The notes: generated by a model not told the origin, from the sequence alone. Shown: positions 8,643 to 18,679, numbered from the stretch's first letter. The stretch is DNA of 64,000 bases from Maribacter vaceletii (GCF_003634105.1 NZ_RBIQ01000008.1:558001-622000); one strand, 5' to 3'. A program made the numbers and translations.

Positions 8643-8954
8643 ATGGTGATTACTATAAAAAAAGATGCTAATAATAAATACACTTTTAACTTAAAAGCAA
8701 AAAGTGGCAGCATACTACTTAACAGCATTACCTTTAATCATAAGGTAGAAGCAGCAAAGACCGTTAATAACTTAAAATCTACCAATGAGAAAGAACTCAT
8801 TTTTGAAAGAAAAACTAATTTTGATGGTAAGTTTCTTTTTAACCTTAAAAACAGAAAAGGACAACTTATAGGCTCAAGTAAACTATATGATTCTGAAGCC
8901 GGGTTAGAAAATGGCATTACTAATACTAAAGAAAGTATTTTTTCTATCTCTTAA
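8643..8954 (+). CDS. YegP/DUF1508 family protein
   Basis: This 103-residue protein is made of two similar halves (KYTFNLKAKSGSILLNS and KFLFNLKNRKGQLIGSS), the tandem beta repeat of the YegP/DUF1508 family. Related proteins are stress-associated in some bacteria, but the molecular role is unknown. A TAACTTTA sequence just upstream could be a weak -7 box. Its stop is three bases from the stop of the convergent threonine aldolase gene. Confidence 0.75.
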   Translation: MVITIKKDANNKYTFNLKAKSGSILLNSITFNHKVEAAKTVNNLKSTNEKELIFERKTNFDGKFLFNLKNRKGQLIGSSKLYDSEAGLENGITNTKESIFSIS

Positions 8955-8957
8955 AAG

Positions 8958-9980
8958 TTATATATTTTTTAAGATTTTTAAAAATACCTCATGTTTTTTT
9001 AAAGTATAATCTAAATGTGTAACTATTCTTAATTTACCTTCCCCCATTCCTATTAAAGAAACGCCATGCTTTAAGAGTTGTTCTAAAAATTCTTTTTCTG
9101 TTTTATACGCATCATCAATTTCAAAAATTATAATATTAGTTTCTATAGGCTCTACCATTTTAACAAAAGTTAATGTGCGTAACACCTCACCAATTTCTTT
9201 TGCTTTTTTATGATCCTCCCTTAATCTTTCTATATTATTTTCTAAAGCATAAACTCCTGCAGCGGCTAAATATCCTGCTTGCCTCATTCCTCCACCAAAA
9301 ATTTTCCTTATTCTTAAAGCTTTATTCATTTGCTCTTTACTACCTACTAATACAGAACCAACAGGACACCCCATACCTTTGCTTAAGCATACACTAATGG
9401 TGTCAAAAATTGCCCCGTATTCTTCCGGTTTTTCATTCTTTGCCACCAGAGCATTCCATAATCTTGCTCCATCTAAATGATAAGCCAATTTATTAGCCGT
9501 ACAAACTTTTTTTATGCTTTTTAGTTCTTCTATATCCCAACAAGACCCTCCTCCTTTATTGGTTGTATTCTCTATACTTACTAAAGTTGTAAGCGGACTA
9601 TGATAAAACTCTGGTGGATTAATTGCTTTAACCACTTGCTCTGCATCAAAAAAACCTTTGTTCCCTTTTAGTAATTTACAAGAAACCCCACTATTAAAGC
9701 TTACTCCCCCTCCTTCATAATTATAAATATGAGAATATTCGTGGCAAATTAGCTGTTCTCCAGGTTGCGTATGTAGTTTTATAGCGGTTTGGTTTGCCAT
9801 TGTCCCGCTTGGAAAAAATAATGCTGCTTCTTTATTAAATAGTTTCGCTGTTTTTTCTTCTAATAAATTTACAGAAGGGTCTTCTTTAAAAACATCATCA
9901 CCAACACCAGCAGAAAACATGACTTGCAACATTTCTGGAGATGGCTTGGTAACGGTATCACTTATTAAATTAATATTCAT
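8958..9980 (-). CDS. ltaE: Low-specificity L-threonine aldolase family protein
   Basis: This 340-residue fold-type I PLP enzyme would split L-threonine or L-allo-threonine to glycine and acetaldehyde. Supporting features are the N-terminal SDTVTKPS, GDDVFKEDP, FFPSGTMANQ, LDGARLWN (169-176) and the PLP Lys201 in CLSKGMGCPVGS. The length fits the family. It is a single gene, with serine-consuming and glycine-forming enzymes elsewhere in the window (sdaA, glyA). Confidence 0.9.
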   Translation of the reverse strand: MNINLISDTVTKPSPEMLQVMFSAGVGDDVFKEDPSVNLLEEKTAKLFNKEAALFFPSGTMANQTAIKLHTQPGEQLICHEYSHIYNYEGGGVSFNSGVSCKLLKGNKGFFDAEQVVKAINPPEFYHSPLTTLVSIENTTNKGGGSCWDIEELKSIKKVCTANKLAYHLDGARLWNALVAKNEKPEEYGAIFDTISVCLSKGMGCPVGSVLVGSKEQMNKALRIRKIFGGGMRQAGYLAAAGVYALENNIERLREDHKKAKEIGEVLRTLTFVKMVEPIETNIIIFEIDDAYKTEKEFLEQLLKHGVSLIGMGEGKLRIVTHLDYTLKKHEVFLKILKNI

Positions 9981-10086
9981 ATTTAAAATCTACCTTTATT
10001 TACTAATATGCATCAAAAAATAGTAAATATTATATTTAAACCATTAGTAAAACGCTACAATCTTTCTCTTAAAACAAAAAGAGCGC

Positions 10087-10094
10087 TATTTTTG
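10087..10094 (+). promoter_or_regulatory. -7 box TATTTTTG of prfB
   Basis: This is an exact TAnnTTTG match 16 bases before the prfB ATG. It supports the start at 10111 rather than at the internal ATG at 10271. Confidence 0.55.
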
Positions 10095-10110
10095 CTTAAA
10101 ATTATTTAGA

Positions 10111-11215
10111 ATGACAATTACTACAGACCACTACAAAGGTCTTTTAGATCGCCTTGGTGCGTTAAGGAGGTATCTTTGACGTTGATGCGAAACTTATTGA
10201 AATAGAGAATGAACAGGAAAAAACTTTAGCGCCAGATTTTTGGGATAACGCACAGGAAGCCCAAGAACACATGAAGTTCATTCAATCTAAAAAAAAATGG
10301 GTAGATGATTATTTCTCTTCAGAAACTTTAGTAAACGATTTAGAAGTTCTTGTAGAATTTTTAAAAGAAGGAGAAGTTTCCGAAGAAGAAGTGCATACAC
10401 ATTACCTAAAAACTTTAGATTCTCTAGAAAATTTAGAATTTAAAAATATGCTTTCTGAAGAAGGCGATGAACTTACTGCTGTACTTCAAATTACCGCTGG
10501 TGCTGGTGGTACAGAAAGTTGTGACTGGGCAGCTATGCTCATGCGTATGTACATGATGTGGAGCGAAAAAAATGGATACAAAGTAAAAGAACTTAACTAC
10601 CAAGAAGGGGATGTTGCAGGTATTAAAACAGTTACTTTAGAAATCGATGGCGAATTTGCTTTTGGTTGGCTAAAAGGAGAAAACGGCGTACATAGATTAG
10701 TACGTATTTCCCCTTTTGATAGTAATGCAAAAAGACACACTTCTTTTGCTTCTGTGTATGTGTATCCTTTAGTTGATGATAGTATTGAAATTGCTATAAA
10801 CCCTGCGGATGTAGAAATTACTACAGCACGTTCTAGTGGGGCTGGTGGTCAAAATGTAAACAAGGTAGAGACCAAAGTACAACTTACACATAAACCAAGC
10901 GGCATTCAAATTTCTTGTTCCGATTCTAGAAGCCAGCATGACAATAGAGCTACTGCTTTAAAAATGCTTAAATCGCAATTATATGAAATAGAATTGCGTA
11001 AAAAAATGGAAGCAAGACAAGAGATAGAATCCTCTAAAATGAAGATAGAATGGGGATCACAAATTAGAAACTACGTAATGCACCCTTACAAGTTGGTAAA
11101 AGATGTACGGACTACTAAAGAGACAGGTAATGTAGACGCTGTAATGGATGGAGACATAAATATGTTTTTAAAAGCCTATTTAATGATGATGGGACAAAAA
11201 GAAGAAGAAAATTAA
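10111..11215 (+). CDS. prfB: Peptide chain release factor 2, with programmed +1 frameshift
   Basis: RF2 ends translation at UGA and UAA. The coding sequence is split: codons 1-22 run from ATG 10111 to CTT 10174-10176, an in-frame TGA follows at 10177, and reading resumes +1 at GAC 10178. The site AGG AGG TAT CTT TGA C is the classic autoregulatory RF2 frameshift signal, with a Shine-Dalgarno-like AGGAGG three bases before CTT. The joined product has 367 residues, close to the usual 365. It carries the stop-codon tripeptide SPF (200-202) and the catalytic GGQ (245-247). arsC follows 5 bases later. Low RF2 should raise frameshifting and restore synthesis. Confidence 0.96.
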
Positions 11216-11220
11216 AAAAT

Positions 11221-11568
11221 ATGATTACAATATATCACAACCCTAGATGTAGTAAATCTAGACAAGGATTACAAGCTTTAGAAAATTCTGGAAAAGAATT
11301 TACAGTAAAAAAATATTTAGAAGATATCCCTTCTGAAAAAGAACTTAAAGACATAATTCAAAAATTAGAAATTTCTCCTCTAGAATTAGTACGAAAAAAC
11401 GAAGCTATTTGGAAAGAACTATATAAAGGAAAATCTTTATCTGATGCCGATATTATAAAAGCTATGGTTACACATCCAAAATTAATAGAGCGCCCAATCG
11501 TAATTAAGAATGATAAGGCAGTAATTGGTCGTCCTTTAGAAAACATTACAAAACTGTTAGGTAACTAG
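11221..11568 (+). CDS. arsC: ArsC/Spx-family arsenate reductase
   Basis: This 115-residue protein of the glutaredoxin-coupled arsenate reductase family has the catalytic Cys10 in HNPRCSKSR and the C-terminal ERPIV-x9-GRP region that binds substrate. The spacing of 5 bases from prfB suggests one transcript. No arsR, arsB or acr3 is nearby, so it may be a housekeeping YffB-like member rather than part of an arsenic operon. Confidence 0.82.
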   Translation: MITIYHNPRCSKSRQGLQALENSGKEFTVKKYLEDIPSEKELKDIIQKLEISPLELVRKNEAIWKELYKGKSLSDADIIKAMVTHPKLIERPIVIKNDKAVIGRPLENITKLLGN

Positions 11569-11708
11569 CTTTTTATTTCATCCAAAATAAATTATGGTAC
11601 ATTTATTGAATGTTCAACTTTAATAAAACCATTAAACACTTTAAGAAAGTTTTAACTAGACACAATTAAACCTCTTAAGTTTTTTTTAATCTAACAAAAC
11701 ATTACAGC

Positions 11709-12203
11709 ATGAAAATTAATATAAAATGCTTTTTAGCTTTTGCAGTTCTTTTTTTACTAGGAAGTGAATTACACGCTCAATACGGCTATGGCGGTGGTGG
11801 TTATGGATATGGAAATAGAGGCGGATACGGGAGACAGCGAAACAATCTTCCACAAGTAGAATCTACTCCTAAAAAGGAAGAGCCAAAAACTGCTGCACAA
11901 ATTGTAGATAATGAAATGCCAAATATTACAGAGGCATTAAATTTAAATGAATTTGAAACTGCTGTTTTAAGTTCTGTGCTAAAAAAATATTTGCAACAAC
12001 GTATAGAAATGCGAATATTAGAATTAAGTCCAGAGCAAATGCGTGAGGGTCTAGAAAAGATTACAAAAAACCAAGATAAAGAATTAAAAGCTGGTTTACC
12101 TCAAGACAAATATGATGCTTTTGTTGAAATGCAAAAAAAGGGCATTGCTAAGACAAAAAAATTAAACAAAAAGAAAAAGAAGAAGAAACGAAAAAAAGAT
12201 TGA
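11709..12203 (+). CDS. Exported Gly/Tyr-rich, Lys-tailed helical protein
   Basis: This 164-residue protein has a signal peptide ending LHAQ. The mature start is a Gly/Tyr/Arg-rich stretch (YGYGGGGYGYGNRGGYGRQR). A predicted helical core follows (about 70-145) with LSPEQMREGLEKI and LPQDKYDAFVEM, which resembles Spy/CpxP-like periplasmic helical proteins. The end is almost pure Lys/Arg (KKKKKKKRKK). It ends one base before the start of the next gene, so translation is probably coupled to the outer-membrane receptor. I infer a chaperone or assembly role, but the match is weak. Confidence 0.6.
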   Translation: MKINIKCFLAFAVLFLLGSELHAQYGYGGGGYGYGNRGGYGRQRNNLPQVESTPKKEEPKTAAQIVDNEMPNITEALNLNEFETAVLSSVLKKYLQQRIEMRILELSPEQMREGLEKITKNQDKELKAGLPQDKYDAFVEMQKKGIAKTKKLNKKKKKKKRKKD

Positions 12204-12204
12204 T

Positions 12205-14712
12205 ATGAAAAAAACACTTCTGTTATTGCTTGCTATTTTTACAATCTGCATTTCTAACGCGCAAAGACCAAATGGCAAAAAACCCAACCCAATTACAATA
12301 ACAGGAACCGTTTTAGACAAAGACGACAATTTACCTTTAGAATACGCAACTTTAATTCTTCAAAGTGTTAGAAACCCTGAACGCATTACAGGTGGTATAA
12401 CAAATGAAAAAGGACAATTTTCCATAGAAACCTTTCCAGGAAATTACAATATAAAAATAGAATACTTATCTTATAAATCTTACGAACAAAAAGAACAAGT
12501 TTTAAGAGCATCTAAAGATTTAGGAATAATAAAACTTATTCCAGATTTAGAACAACTTGAAGGCGTAGAAGTTGTAGGAGAAAAAACTACTGTAGAATTA
12601 AGATTAGACAAAAAAGTATATAATGTTGGGTCAGATTTAACAGTGAAAGGAGGTTCTGTTACCGATGTTTTAGATAATGTACCATCTGTAACTGTAGATG
12701 AAGAAGGTGCAATTAGCCTAAGAGGAAACGAAAGTGTTAGAATATTAATAAACGGTAAACCCTCTGCCCTATCTGGTTTAAGCTCTGATGCGCTACAACA
12801 ACTCCCAGCAGAATCTATAGAAAAAGTAGAAGTTATTACAAACCCTTCTGCTAGGTATGATGCTGAAGGTACTGCAGGAATTTTAAATATAATTCTTAAA
12901 CAAAGTAAAACTACTGGGTTAAATGGTTCTGTTAGTGTTTATACTGGTTATCCAAAAAATAACGGCGCATCTGTAAATCTAAACTTAAGGCGAAAAAACT
13001 TCAACATTTTCACCAATACCTCTTATCGTTATAGGGATTCTCCAGGTAACGCTCTCTTTGAACAAGAAAATTTTGACACCCAAGGCAATACCGCTAGCTA
13101 TCAAGATGAAATAAGGGGTTACAACAGGCAAAGCGATGGTTTTAATACCAATATTGGTTTTGAATTATTTATTGACTCTACCAGTAGTATTACAAACTCT
13201 TTAGTCTACAGAAAATCTAATGGAGATAATACTGTAGATATTGATTTTTTTAATTTTGACGCCAATAGAAACCCTACTATACAAAGAAACAGATACACAA
13301 ATGAAGCGGAAGAACAGGAAGACGTACAGTACGCTGTTAATTATCTAAAGAAATTTAATAAGGATGGCCACGAATTAAAAATAGACTACCAGTATTCTAG
13401 AGGTATTGACATAGAAAATTCTATAATAAACGAAGTGGTTTTAAATGATAATAGTCAATTAGATACAGAACAGACTATTAATGATGAATCTCAAAAAAAT
13501 CAATTAGTACAATTAGATTACGTTTTACCTTTTGGAAAAAATAATAGTTCCCAATTAGAATTAGGTTACCGCGGTATCTTTAATAATTTTAATACCGATT
13601 TTGATTTTGGGATTTTAGAACAAAACATATTCAATAGTGACCCCCAGTTTAGTAATGAGCTAAATTATAAAGAGTATGTAAATGCCGCATATATGCAATT
13701 AGGTACAAAAATTAATAAATTCAATATCCTTGGCGGGTTAAGAATGGAAGCCTCAGACATTGGTATTGAATTAGTTAACACCAATGACATATCAAATAAA
13801 AAATATGTTGACTGGTTTCCTTCCATATTTTTAGGATACGAATTTTCTGAAAAAGAACAATTTACATTAAGCTATAGTAGAAGACTAAGAAGACCACGTT
13901 CTAGATATATAAATCCTTTTCCGTCTAGATCCAGTAATACAAATTTATTTCAAGGAAATCCAGATTTAGACCCAACTTATACAAATGCTTTTGATTTAGG
14001 GTATTTAAAAAGATGGGATAATATTAGTTTCACCACCTCGGCATATTACAACCGATCTACTGGTGTATTTCAGTTTATTACACAAGAAAGAGGGGATTTT
14101 GTAGAAATTGAAAACCCTGACGATACGGCGAATCCCATTTTAGTACCAGTACAAGTACGAACTCCTATAAATTTAGCTACAGACACAAGATATGGAATGG
14201 AGCTAACTACTACCTATACTCCTAAAAGAAATTGGAGATTAACTTGGAATGTAAATTTGTTTCAACAAATTGGCAAAGGAGACTATACCTACACTAATTT
14301 TCTAAACGAATCTATAACTCAAAATTTTGATTCTAATAATTTTGCTTGGTTTACACGCTTAAGTGCAAAAATTCCTTTACCTGCAAAAATAGATTTTCAG
14401 ACCAATTTATTTTATAGAGGCCCAAATTCTAATGCACAAAATAGATACAAAGGCGTGCTTAGCACTAACTTAGGTTTTAGTAAAGATGTTATAAAAGACA
14501 AAGCATCATTATCCTTAAATGTTAGCGATTTATTTAATACTCGCAAAAGAAGAACTGAAGCCACTACATTAAATGTAGAAACGTATAGCGAATTTCAAAG
14601 GCGAGAAAGACAAATAACGCTTTCTTTCAGATATAGGTTTAATCAAAAGCAACAACAAAGAGAACGAGGAAATCGAGAAGGTGGAGAGGATGATTACGAC
14701 TTTGAAGGGTAA
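12205..14712 (+). CDS. TonB-dependent receptor family outer-membrane barrel
   Basis: This 835-residue protein has a signal peptide ending SNAQ. A carboxypeptidase-D-like beta sandwich lies at about 30-115 (TGTVLDKDDNLPLEYATL), then a plug domain (VTDVLDNVPSVTVDEEGAISLRG region; NPSARYDAEGTAGILNI), then a long barrel rich in alternating aromatic strands. This is the outer membrane beta-barrel family 3 type found in Bacteroidota. The last strand (ITLSFRYRF) is followed by a Gln/Arg/Glu/Asp-rich tail of about 25 residues, which is unusual because barrels normally end at the last aromatic residue. No SusD partner or substrate clue is present. Confidence 0.85.
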   Translation: MKKTLLLLLAIFTICISNAQRPNGKKPNPITITGTVLDKDDNLPLEYATLILQSVRNPERITGGITNEKGQFSIETFPGNYNIKIEYLSYKSYEQKEQVLRASKDLGIIKLIPDLEQLEGVEVVGEKTTVELRLDKKVYNVGSDLTVKGGSVTDVLDNVPSVTVDEEGAISLRGNESVRILINGKPSALSGLSSDALQQLPAESIEKVEVITNPSARYDAEGTAGILNIILKQSKTTGLNGSVSVYTGYPKNNGASVNLNLRRKNFNIFTNTSYRYRDSPGNALFEQENFDTQGNTASYQDEIRGYNRQSDGFNTNIGFELFIDSTSSITNSLVYRKSNGDNTVDIDFFNFDANRNPTIQRNRYTNEAEEQEDVQYAVNYLKKFNKDGHELKIDYQYSRGIDIENSIINEVVLNDNSQLDTEQTINDESQKNQLVQLDYVLPFGKNNSSQLELGYRGIFNNFNTDFDFGILEQNIFNSDPQFSNELNYKEYVNAAYMQLGTKINKFNILGGLRMEASDIGIELVNTNDISNKKYVDWFPSIFLGYEFSEKEQFTLSYSRRLRRPRSRYINPFPSRSSNTNLFQGNPDLDPTYTNAFDLGYLKRWDNISFTTSAYYNRSTGVFQFITQERGDFVEIENPDDTANPILVPVQVRTPINLATDTRYGMELTTTYTPKRNWRLTWNVNLFQQIGKGDYTYTNFLNESITQNFDSNNFAWFTRLSAKIPLPAKIDFQTNLFYRGPNSNAQNRYKGVLSTNLGFSKDVIKDKASLSLNVSDLFNTRKRRTEATTLNVETYSEFQRRERQITLSFRYRFNQKQQQRERGNREGGEDDYDFEG

Positions 14713-14736
14713 TAGTTAGTTAAACATATTATATAG

Positions 14737-14770
14737 AAAAAGGGTTTGAATATATATTCAAACCCTTTTT
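14737..14770. terminator. Bidirectional terminator between receptor gene and dnaK
   Basis: This is a perfect inverted repeat of 34 bases, with AAAAAGGGTTTGAATA paired to its complement. The ends give A and T runs on either strand. Confidence 0.9.
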
Positions 14771-14792
14771 GTGTGTTATCAAGTAATTTTAA

Positions 14793-16703
14793 TTACTTAA
14801 CTTCTTCGAAGTCTACGTCTTCTACATTATCTCCTTCTTCTCCGCCTGTAGCTCCAGCAGCATCACCTTCAGGAGCAGCTCCTCCTCCTTGTTGTGCTTC
14901 TGCTTGTGCTTTGTACATTTCTTCAGAGGCACCTTTCCAAGCTTCATTTATTTTCTCTAAAGCTGGTGTAATAACCGCTAAATCTTTAGATTCATAAGCT
15001 TTCTTAAGCTCTTCTAAAGCTTCTTCTACTGGCTTCTTATTAGCATCAGAAATCTTATCTCCAAATTCAGATAATTGCTTTTCTGTTTGGAAAATCATTC
15101 CGTCTGCTTCATTTAATTTATCTGCAGTTTCCTTAGCAGCTTTATCCGCTTCAGCATTTGCCTCAGCTTCCGCTTTCATTTTTGCAATTTCTTCTTCTGT
15201 TAATCCAGAAGAAGCTTCTATACGAATATCCTGCGTTTTATTTGTTGCTTTATCTGTTGCAGATACTTTTATTATACCATTAGCATCAATATCAAAAGTA
15301 ACTTCAATTTGTGGTGTTCCTCTTTGCGCTGGTGGAATACCATCTAAATGGAAACGGCCTATTGTCTTGTTATCTCCTGCCATTGGACGCTCTCCTTGTA
15401 GAACATGAATTTCTACAGAAGGCTGGTTATCCGCAGCAGTTGAGAATACTTGCGATTTTTTAGTAGGGATAGTAGTGTTTGCTTCTATTAATTTAGTCAT
15501 TACACTTCCCATTGTTTCTATACCTAGAGATAATGGTGTAACATCTAATAATAATACATCTTTAACATCACCAGTTAAAACACCACCTTGAATAGCTGCA
15601 CCTACTGCAACAACCTCATCTGGGTTAACTCCTTTTGATGGTTTTTTTCCAAAGAATTTTTCTACTGCTTCTTGTACTGCTGGTATTCTTGTAGAACCAC
15701 CAACTAAGATAATTTCATCTATATCGCTCTTAGATAGTCCTGCATTTTTTAATGCTGTTGCACAAGGCTCTATTGTTCTTTTTACTAAATCATCTATTAA
15801 CTGATTAAATTTAGCTAATGTAAGCGTACGTACTAAGTGCTTAGGTCCTGAAGCTGTTGCTGTAACATATGGTAAATTAATTTCTGTTTGCGCGGAAGAA
15901 GATAATTCTATCTTCGCTTTCTCTGCAGCTTCACGTAAACGTTGTAATGCCATAGCATCTTCACGTAAATCCATATTTTCATCAGCCTTAAACTCCTCAG
16001 CTAACCAGTCTATAATTTTTTGATCTACGTCATCACCACCTAAGTGTGTATCCCCATCTGTAGCTAGTACTTCAAAAACACCGTCTCCTAATTCTAAGAT
16101 AGAAACATCATGTGTACCACCACCAAAATCAAAAACTACTATTTTCTGATCTGTATCTTTCTTATCCATACCGTATGCTAAAGAAGCAGAGGTTGGTTCA
16201 TTAATAATACGCTCTACAGTTAAACCTGCAATTTCACCAGCTTCTTTTGTTGCTTGTCTTTGCGCATCGTTAAAATATGCTGGAACTGTAATTACAGCTC
16301 TAGACACATCTTGTCCTAAATAATCTTCCGCAGTTTTCTTCATTTTTTGAAGAATCATAGCAGAAAGTTCTTGAGGAGAATACAAACGACCGTTAATATC
16401 TACTCTTGGAGTATCATTATCTCCTTTTACCACTTTATAAGGAACTCTACCAGCCTCTTTACTAGATTCTGAGAATTTATTCCCCATAAAACGTTTTATA
16501 GAGTATATAGTGTTGTGTGGATTAGTTACTGCTTGTCTTTTTGCAGGATCCCCTACTTTAATTTCACCACCTTCTACAAAAGCGATTACAGATGGTGTTG
16601 TTCTTTTTCCTTCGGCATTTGGGATTACAACAGGCTCATTACCTTCCATTACAGAAACACAAGAGTTGGTTGTTCCTAAATCTATACCTATAATTTTGCT
16701 CAT
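14793..16703 (-). CDS. dnaK: Chaperone DnaK (Hsp70)
   Basis: This 636-residue Hsp70 has the N-terminal phosphate-binding loop [12 protein letters not shown], the second loop [12 protein letters not shown], the substrate-binding domain from about 390 ([16 protein letters not shown]) and the conserved acidic end [11 protein letters not shown]. It folds client proteins in the cytoplasm with DnaJ and GrpE, neither of which is beside it. The upstream umuDC genes on the same strand are separated by a hairpin. I see no CIRCE element in the upstream 220 bases. Confidence 0.98.
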   Translation of the reverse strand: MSKIIGIDLGTTNSCVSVMEGNEPVVIPNAEGKRTTPSVIAFVEGGEIKVGDPAKRQAVTNPHNTIYSIKRFMGNKFSESSKEAGRVPYKVVKGDNDTPRVDINGRLYSPQELSAMILQKMKKTAEDYLGQDVSRAVITVPAYFNDAQRQATKEAGEIAGLTVERIINEPTSASLAYGMDKKDTDQKIVVFDFGGGTHDVSILELGDGVFEVLATDGDTHLGGDDVDQKIIDWLAEEFKADENMDLREDAMALQRLREAAEKAKIELSSSAQTEINLPYVTATASGPKHLVRTLTLAKFNQLIDDLVKRTIEPCATALKNAGLSKSDIDEIILVGGSTRIPAVQEAVEKFFGKKPSKGVNPDEVVAVGAAIQGGVLTGDVKDVLLLDVTPLSLGIETMGSVMTKLIEANTTIPTKKSQVFSTAADNQPSVEIHVLQGERPMAGDNKTIGRFHLDGIPPAQRGTPQIEVTFDIDANGIIKVSATDKATNKTQDIRIEASSGLTEEEIAKMKAEAEANAEADKAAKETADKLNEADGMIFQTEKQLSEFGDKISDANKKPVEEALEELKKAYESKDLAVITPALEKINEAWKGASEEMYKAQAEAQQGGGAAPEGDAAGATGGEEGDNVEDVDFEEVK

Positions 16704-16771
16704 TATATATGTTTTAAATTATTAGTGCAATTTTTTATATCGATTTGTAAACGACAAACAATATGCCAAGC

Positions 16772-16798
16772 AAAAAAAACTGACAGGTTGTCATTTTT
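16772..16798 (-). terminator. Weak terminator downstream of umuC
   Basis: On the minus strand TGACA and TGTCA form a short stem with a 3-base loop, followed by a G and a run of eight T. It would stop umuDC transcription before dnaK. The stem is short. Confidence 0.5.
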
Positions 16799-16926
16799 AC
16801 ACTAATAAGCATGAACAATGAGTAGCAAGAACCCCATTAGTACTGCCATTACAACTATATTTACCCTACCCCCATAAATTAATTATGACAGTTTTATACG
16901 TATTACTACAATTTTAAATTTCTTTG

Positions 16927-18195
16927 TTATGTATCTTTTAATGTGAGTATTTCTTTCCACTGTGTTGTGTAACGCGGACTCCGCTCTTCTTTTATAAGCT
17001 CCCACTCTTTTACCCGTGTACCTACTAAAGCCGAAGACACTTTTAATTTTCCAAACTTAACATTTAGCTCATCTACCACCTTTGTAAGGGTCTTTTTAGA
17101 TTCCGTTGGTATTTTAAATAGATTTCCTTGCACATATTCTTCTGGAGTAATACCAAGAAGGTTTACCCCTACTTTCTTATACTTATACCCTTCCTTATAT
17201 ATAAGATGTAATGCTTTTTTAGCTTCGGTTACTAATATAAAAGTATCATTCGTTGGCATTGCTAATTTTACGGTAATACTGTTGGAATACTGTTTATCCT
17301 TTGTGCTAAAAAAATTGGTTACTAAAAAAATATGTATAGCACTCGCACAAGAATTTTGTGCTCGTAAAACCTCTGCAACCTCTCCTACATAATAAGAGCA
17401 TGCTTCTTCTATTATATCTAAACTCTCTAATTTTTTACCAAAAGATTTTGCCGTACCTATTGCCTTTTTCTTTTTAGGCTCTGTAATAAACTCCATTACA
17501 GACTCTCCTCGCAACTCTCTCCAAGTACGCTCCCCTACTACGGTCATTTCTTTACGAACCCATGCCATAGGCAACTGTGTAAAATCATAAGCTGTTGCTA
17601 CCCCTATAGCTATAACACGCTCACTATGTTTTTTACCAATACCCCATACACCTGTAACAGGGCTCCATTTTAAGGCTTTTACCCTATCATCATCAGAATT
17701 TATGACACATACATGATTTTTATTTGGAATTTTTTTTGACATTTTATTAGCCAACTTAGACAACACTTTTGTTTTTGCTATACCTACACCTACTGGTAAA
17801 CCTGTTAATCTATATATTGTATTTTTTATTTGATGCCCAAAGGCTTCTAATTCTTCATGAGGAACGGTACTTAAATCTATAAAAGACTCATCTATACTAT
17901 AAACTTCTACTTTAGAAGAAAATGTTTTTAATATATTAACTACGCGTTGCGACATTTCTCCATACAACGTATAATTAGACGAAAAAAAGACTACATTATT
18001 AGCTATAAGTTGTTTTTTAATTTTAAAAACAGGCTCAAACATTGGAATATCTGCTAAAGCCTTCGCCTCTTTATTTGCTGCAATAACACAACCATCGTTA
18101 TTACTTAAAACCACTACAGGCCTACCTACTAAATCTGGCCTAAAAACCAATTCACAAGACGCATAGAAACTATTACAATCTACCAGTGCTATCAT
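16927..18195 (-). CDS. umuC: Y-family DNA polymerase, UmuC
   Basis: This 422-residue translesion polymerase has the catalytic-metal motifs [13 protein letters not shown] (start) and [10 protein letters not shown] (about 98-107). It also has the HhH region [12 protein letters not shown], the little-finger domain and a UmuC-specific C-terminal part. It would copy damaged DNA with low fidelity. It overlaps umuD by four bases (ATGA), so the two are translationally coupled. The length matches E. coli UmuC (422 residues). Confidence 0.95.
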   Translation of the reverse strand: MIALVDCNSFYASCELVFRPDLVGRPVVVLSNNDGCVIAANKEAKALADIPMFEPVFKIKKQLIANNVVFFSSNYTLYGEMSQRVVNILKTFSSKVEVYSIDESFIDLSTVPHEELEAFGHQIKNTIYRLTGLPVGVGIAKTKVLSKLANKMSKKIPNKNHVCVINSDDDRVKALKWSPVTGVWGIGKKHSERVIAIGVATAYDFTQLPMAWVRKEMTVVGERTWRELRGESVMEFITEPKKKKAIGTAKSFGKKLESLDIIEEACSYYVGEVAEVLRAQNSCASAIHIFLVTNFFSTKDKQYSNSITVKLAMPTNDTFILVTEAKKALHLIYKEGYKYKKVGVNLLGITPEEYVQGNLFKIPTESKKTLTKVVDELNVKFGKLKVSSALVGTRVKEWELIKEERSPRYTTQWKEILTLKDT

Positions 18196-18560
18196 TTACA
18201 AGCATGTATTATATATGTAATAACACCCCAAAGTGTAAATTCTTTTTCTTTAGCTTCTAATTCAATTTTAATAACTTTAAACTCCCCATCTATAACCACC
18301 ATTGCTAAGCTATTTTTTTTTGGATAAAAGGAACGGTCTATAATTAAAACATCATTCTTAAAAATTGTAAACTCTTGTAACGCATTACTGTCTATACGTA
18401 CATAAAAAGTAGCATCATTATTCGTAATTAATTCTTGTTCTAAACTTATCTTAGGCTCCATATAGTGCGTAGCCGGACTAGGAAAGCCTGTTTGTTTAGA
18501 TACTTCGGGCATGTGTTGCCTTTCTAGCTTTTTAACTTTGCCATGAGAGAATGTTTCCAT
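18192..18560 (-). CDS. umuD: UmuD-like protein lacking the protease dyad
   Basis: This 122-residue protein aligns without gaps to E. coli UmuD through residue ~100. In UmuD, RecA-stimulated self-cleavage at Cys24-Gly25 needs Ser60 and Lys97. Here the matching residues are Thr24-Gly25 (KQTGFPSPA), Ala60 (IDSNAL in place of GDSM) and Ile97 (EFKVIK). About 17 residues before the final strand pair are also missing. It should not be able to cleave itself. The start is set at 18560 (METFSHG), not the ATG at 18623, because a -7 box lies between them. It is co-translated with umuC, so it probably still binds the polymerase. Confidence 0.85.
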   Translation of the reverse strand: METFSHGKVKKLERQHMPEVSKQTGFPSPATHYMEPKISLEQELITNNDATFYVRIDSNALQEFTIFKNDVLIIDRSFYPKKNSLAMVVIDGEFKVIKIELEAKEKEFTLWGVITYIIHACK

Positions 18561-18569
18561 AGTGTAAAA

Positions 18570-18607
18570 ATATGGATATATTCCAAAAATAAGTAAAAAA
18601 TCCATAT
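18570..18607. promoter_or_regulatory. Inverted repeat flanking the umuDC -7 box
   Basis: ATATGGAT (18570-18577) and ATCCATAT (18600-18607) are exact 8-base arms, 22 bases apart. They lie on either side of the minus-strand -7 box at 18584-18591. This layout suits a repressor operator for the umuDC promoter. It is not the E. coli LexA box. Confidence 0.45.
18584..18591 (-). promoter_or_regulatory. -7 box TATTTTTG of umuDC
   Basis: This is an exact TAnnTTTG match on the minus strand, 23 bases before the METFSHG start. The nearest TTG upstream is 26 bases away, slightly beyond the usual range. Confidence 0.5.
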
Positions 18608-18679
18608 AAATAATTATCAACAAATGTGAAATTAGTCTGTATATTTACCCGTTGAGTTGTATTTATAACAAAATGAATT

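Noticed and set aside
10271-11215. prfB starting at the internal ATG 10271
   Set aside because: It lacks the first 53 residues of RF2. The upstream frame with the classic frameshift site restores the normal length.
18561-18623. Longer UmuD start at 18623
   Set aside because: The -7 box and inverted repeat lie within it, and UmuD proteins align from the METFSHG start.
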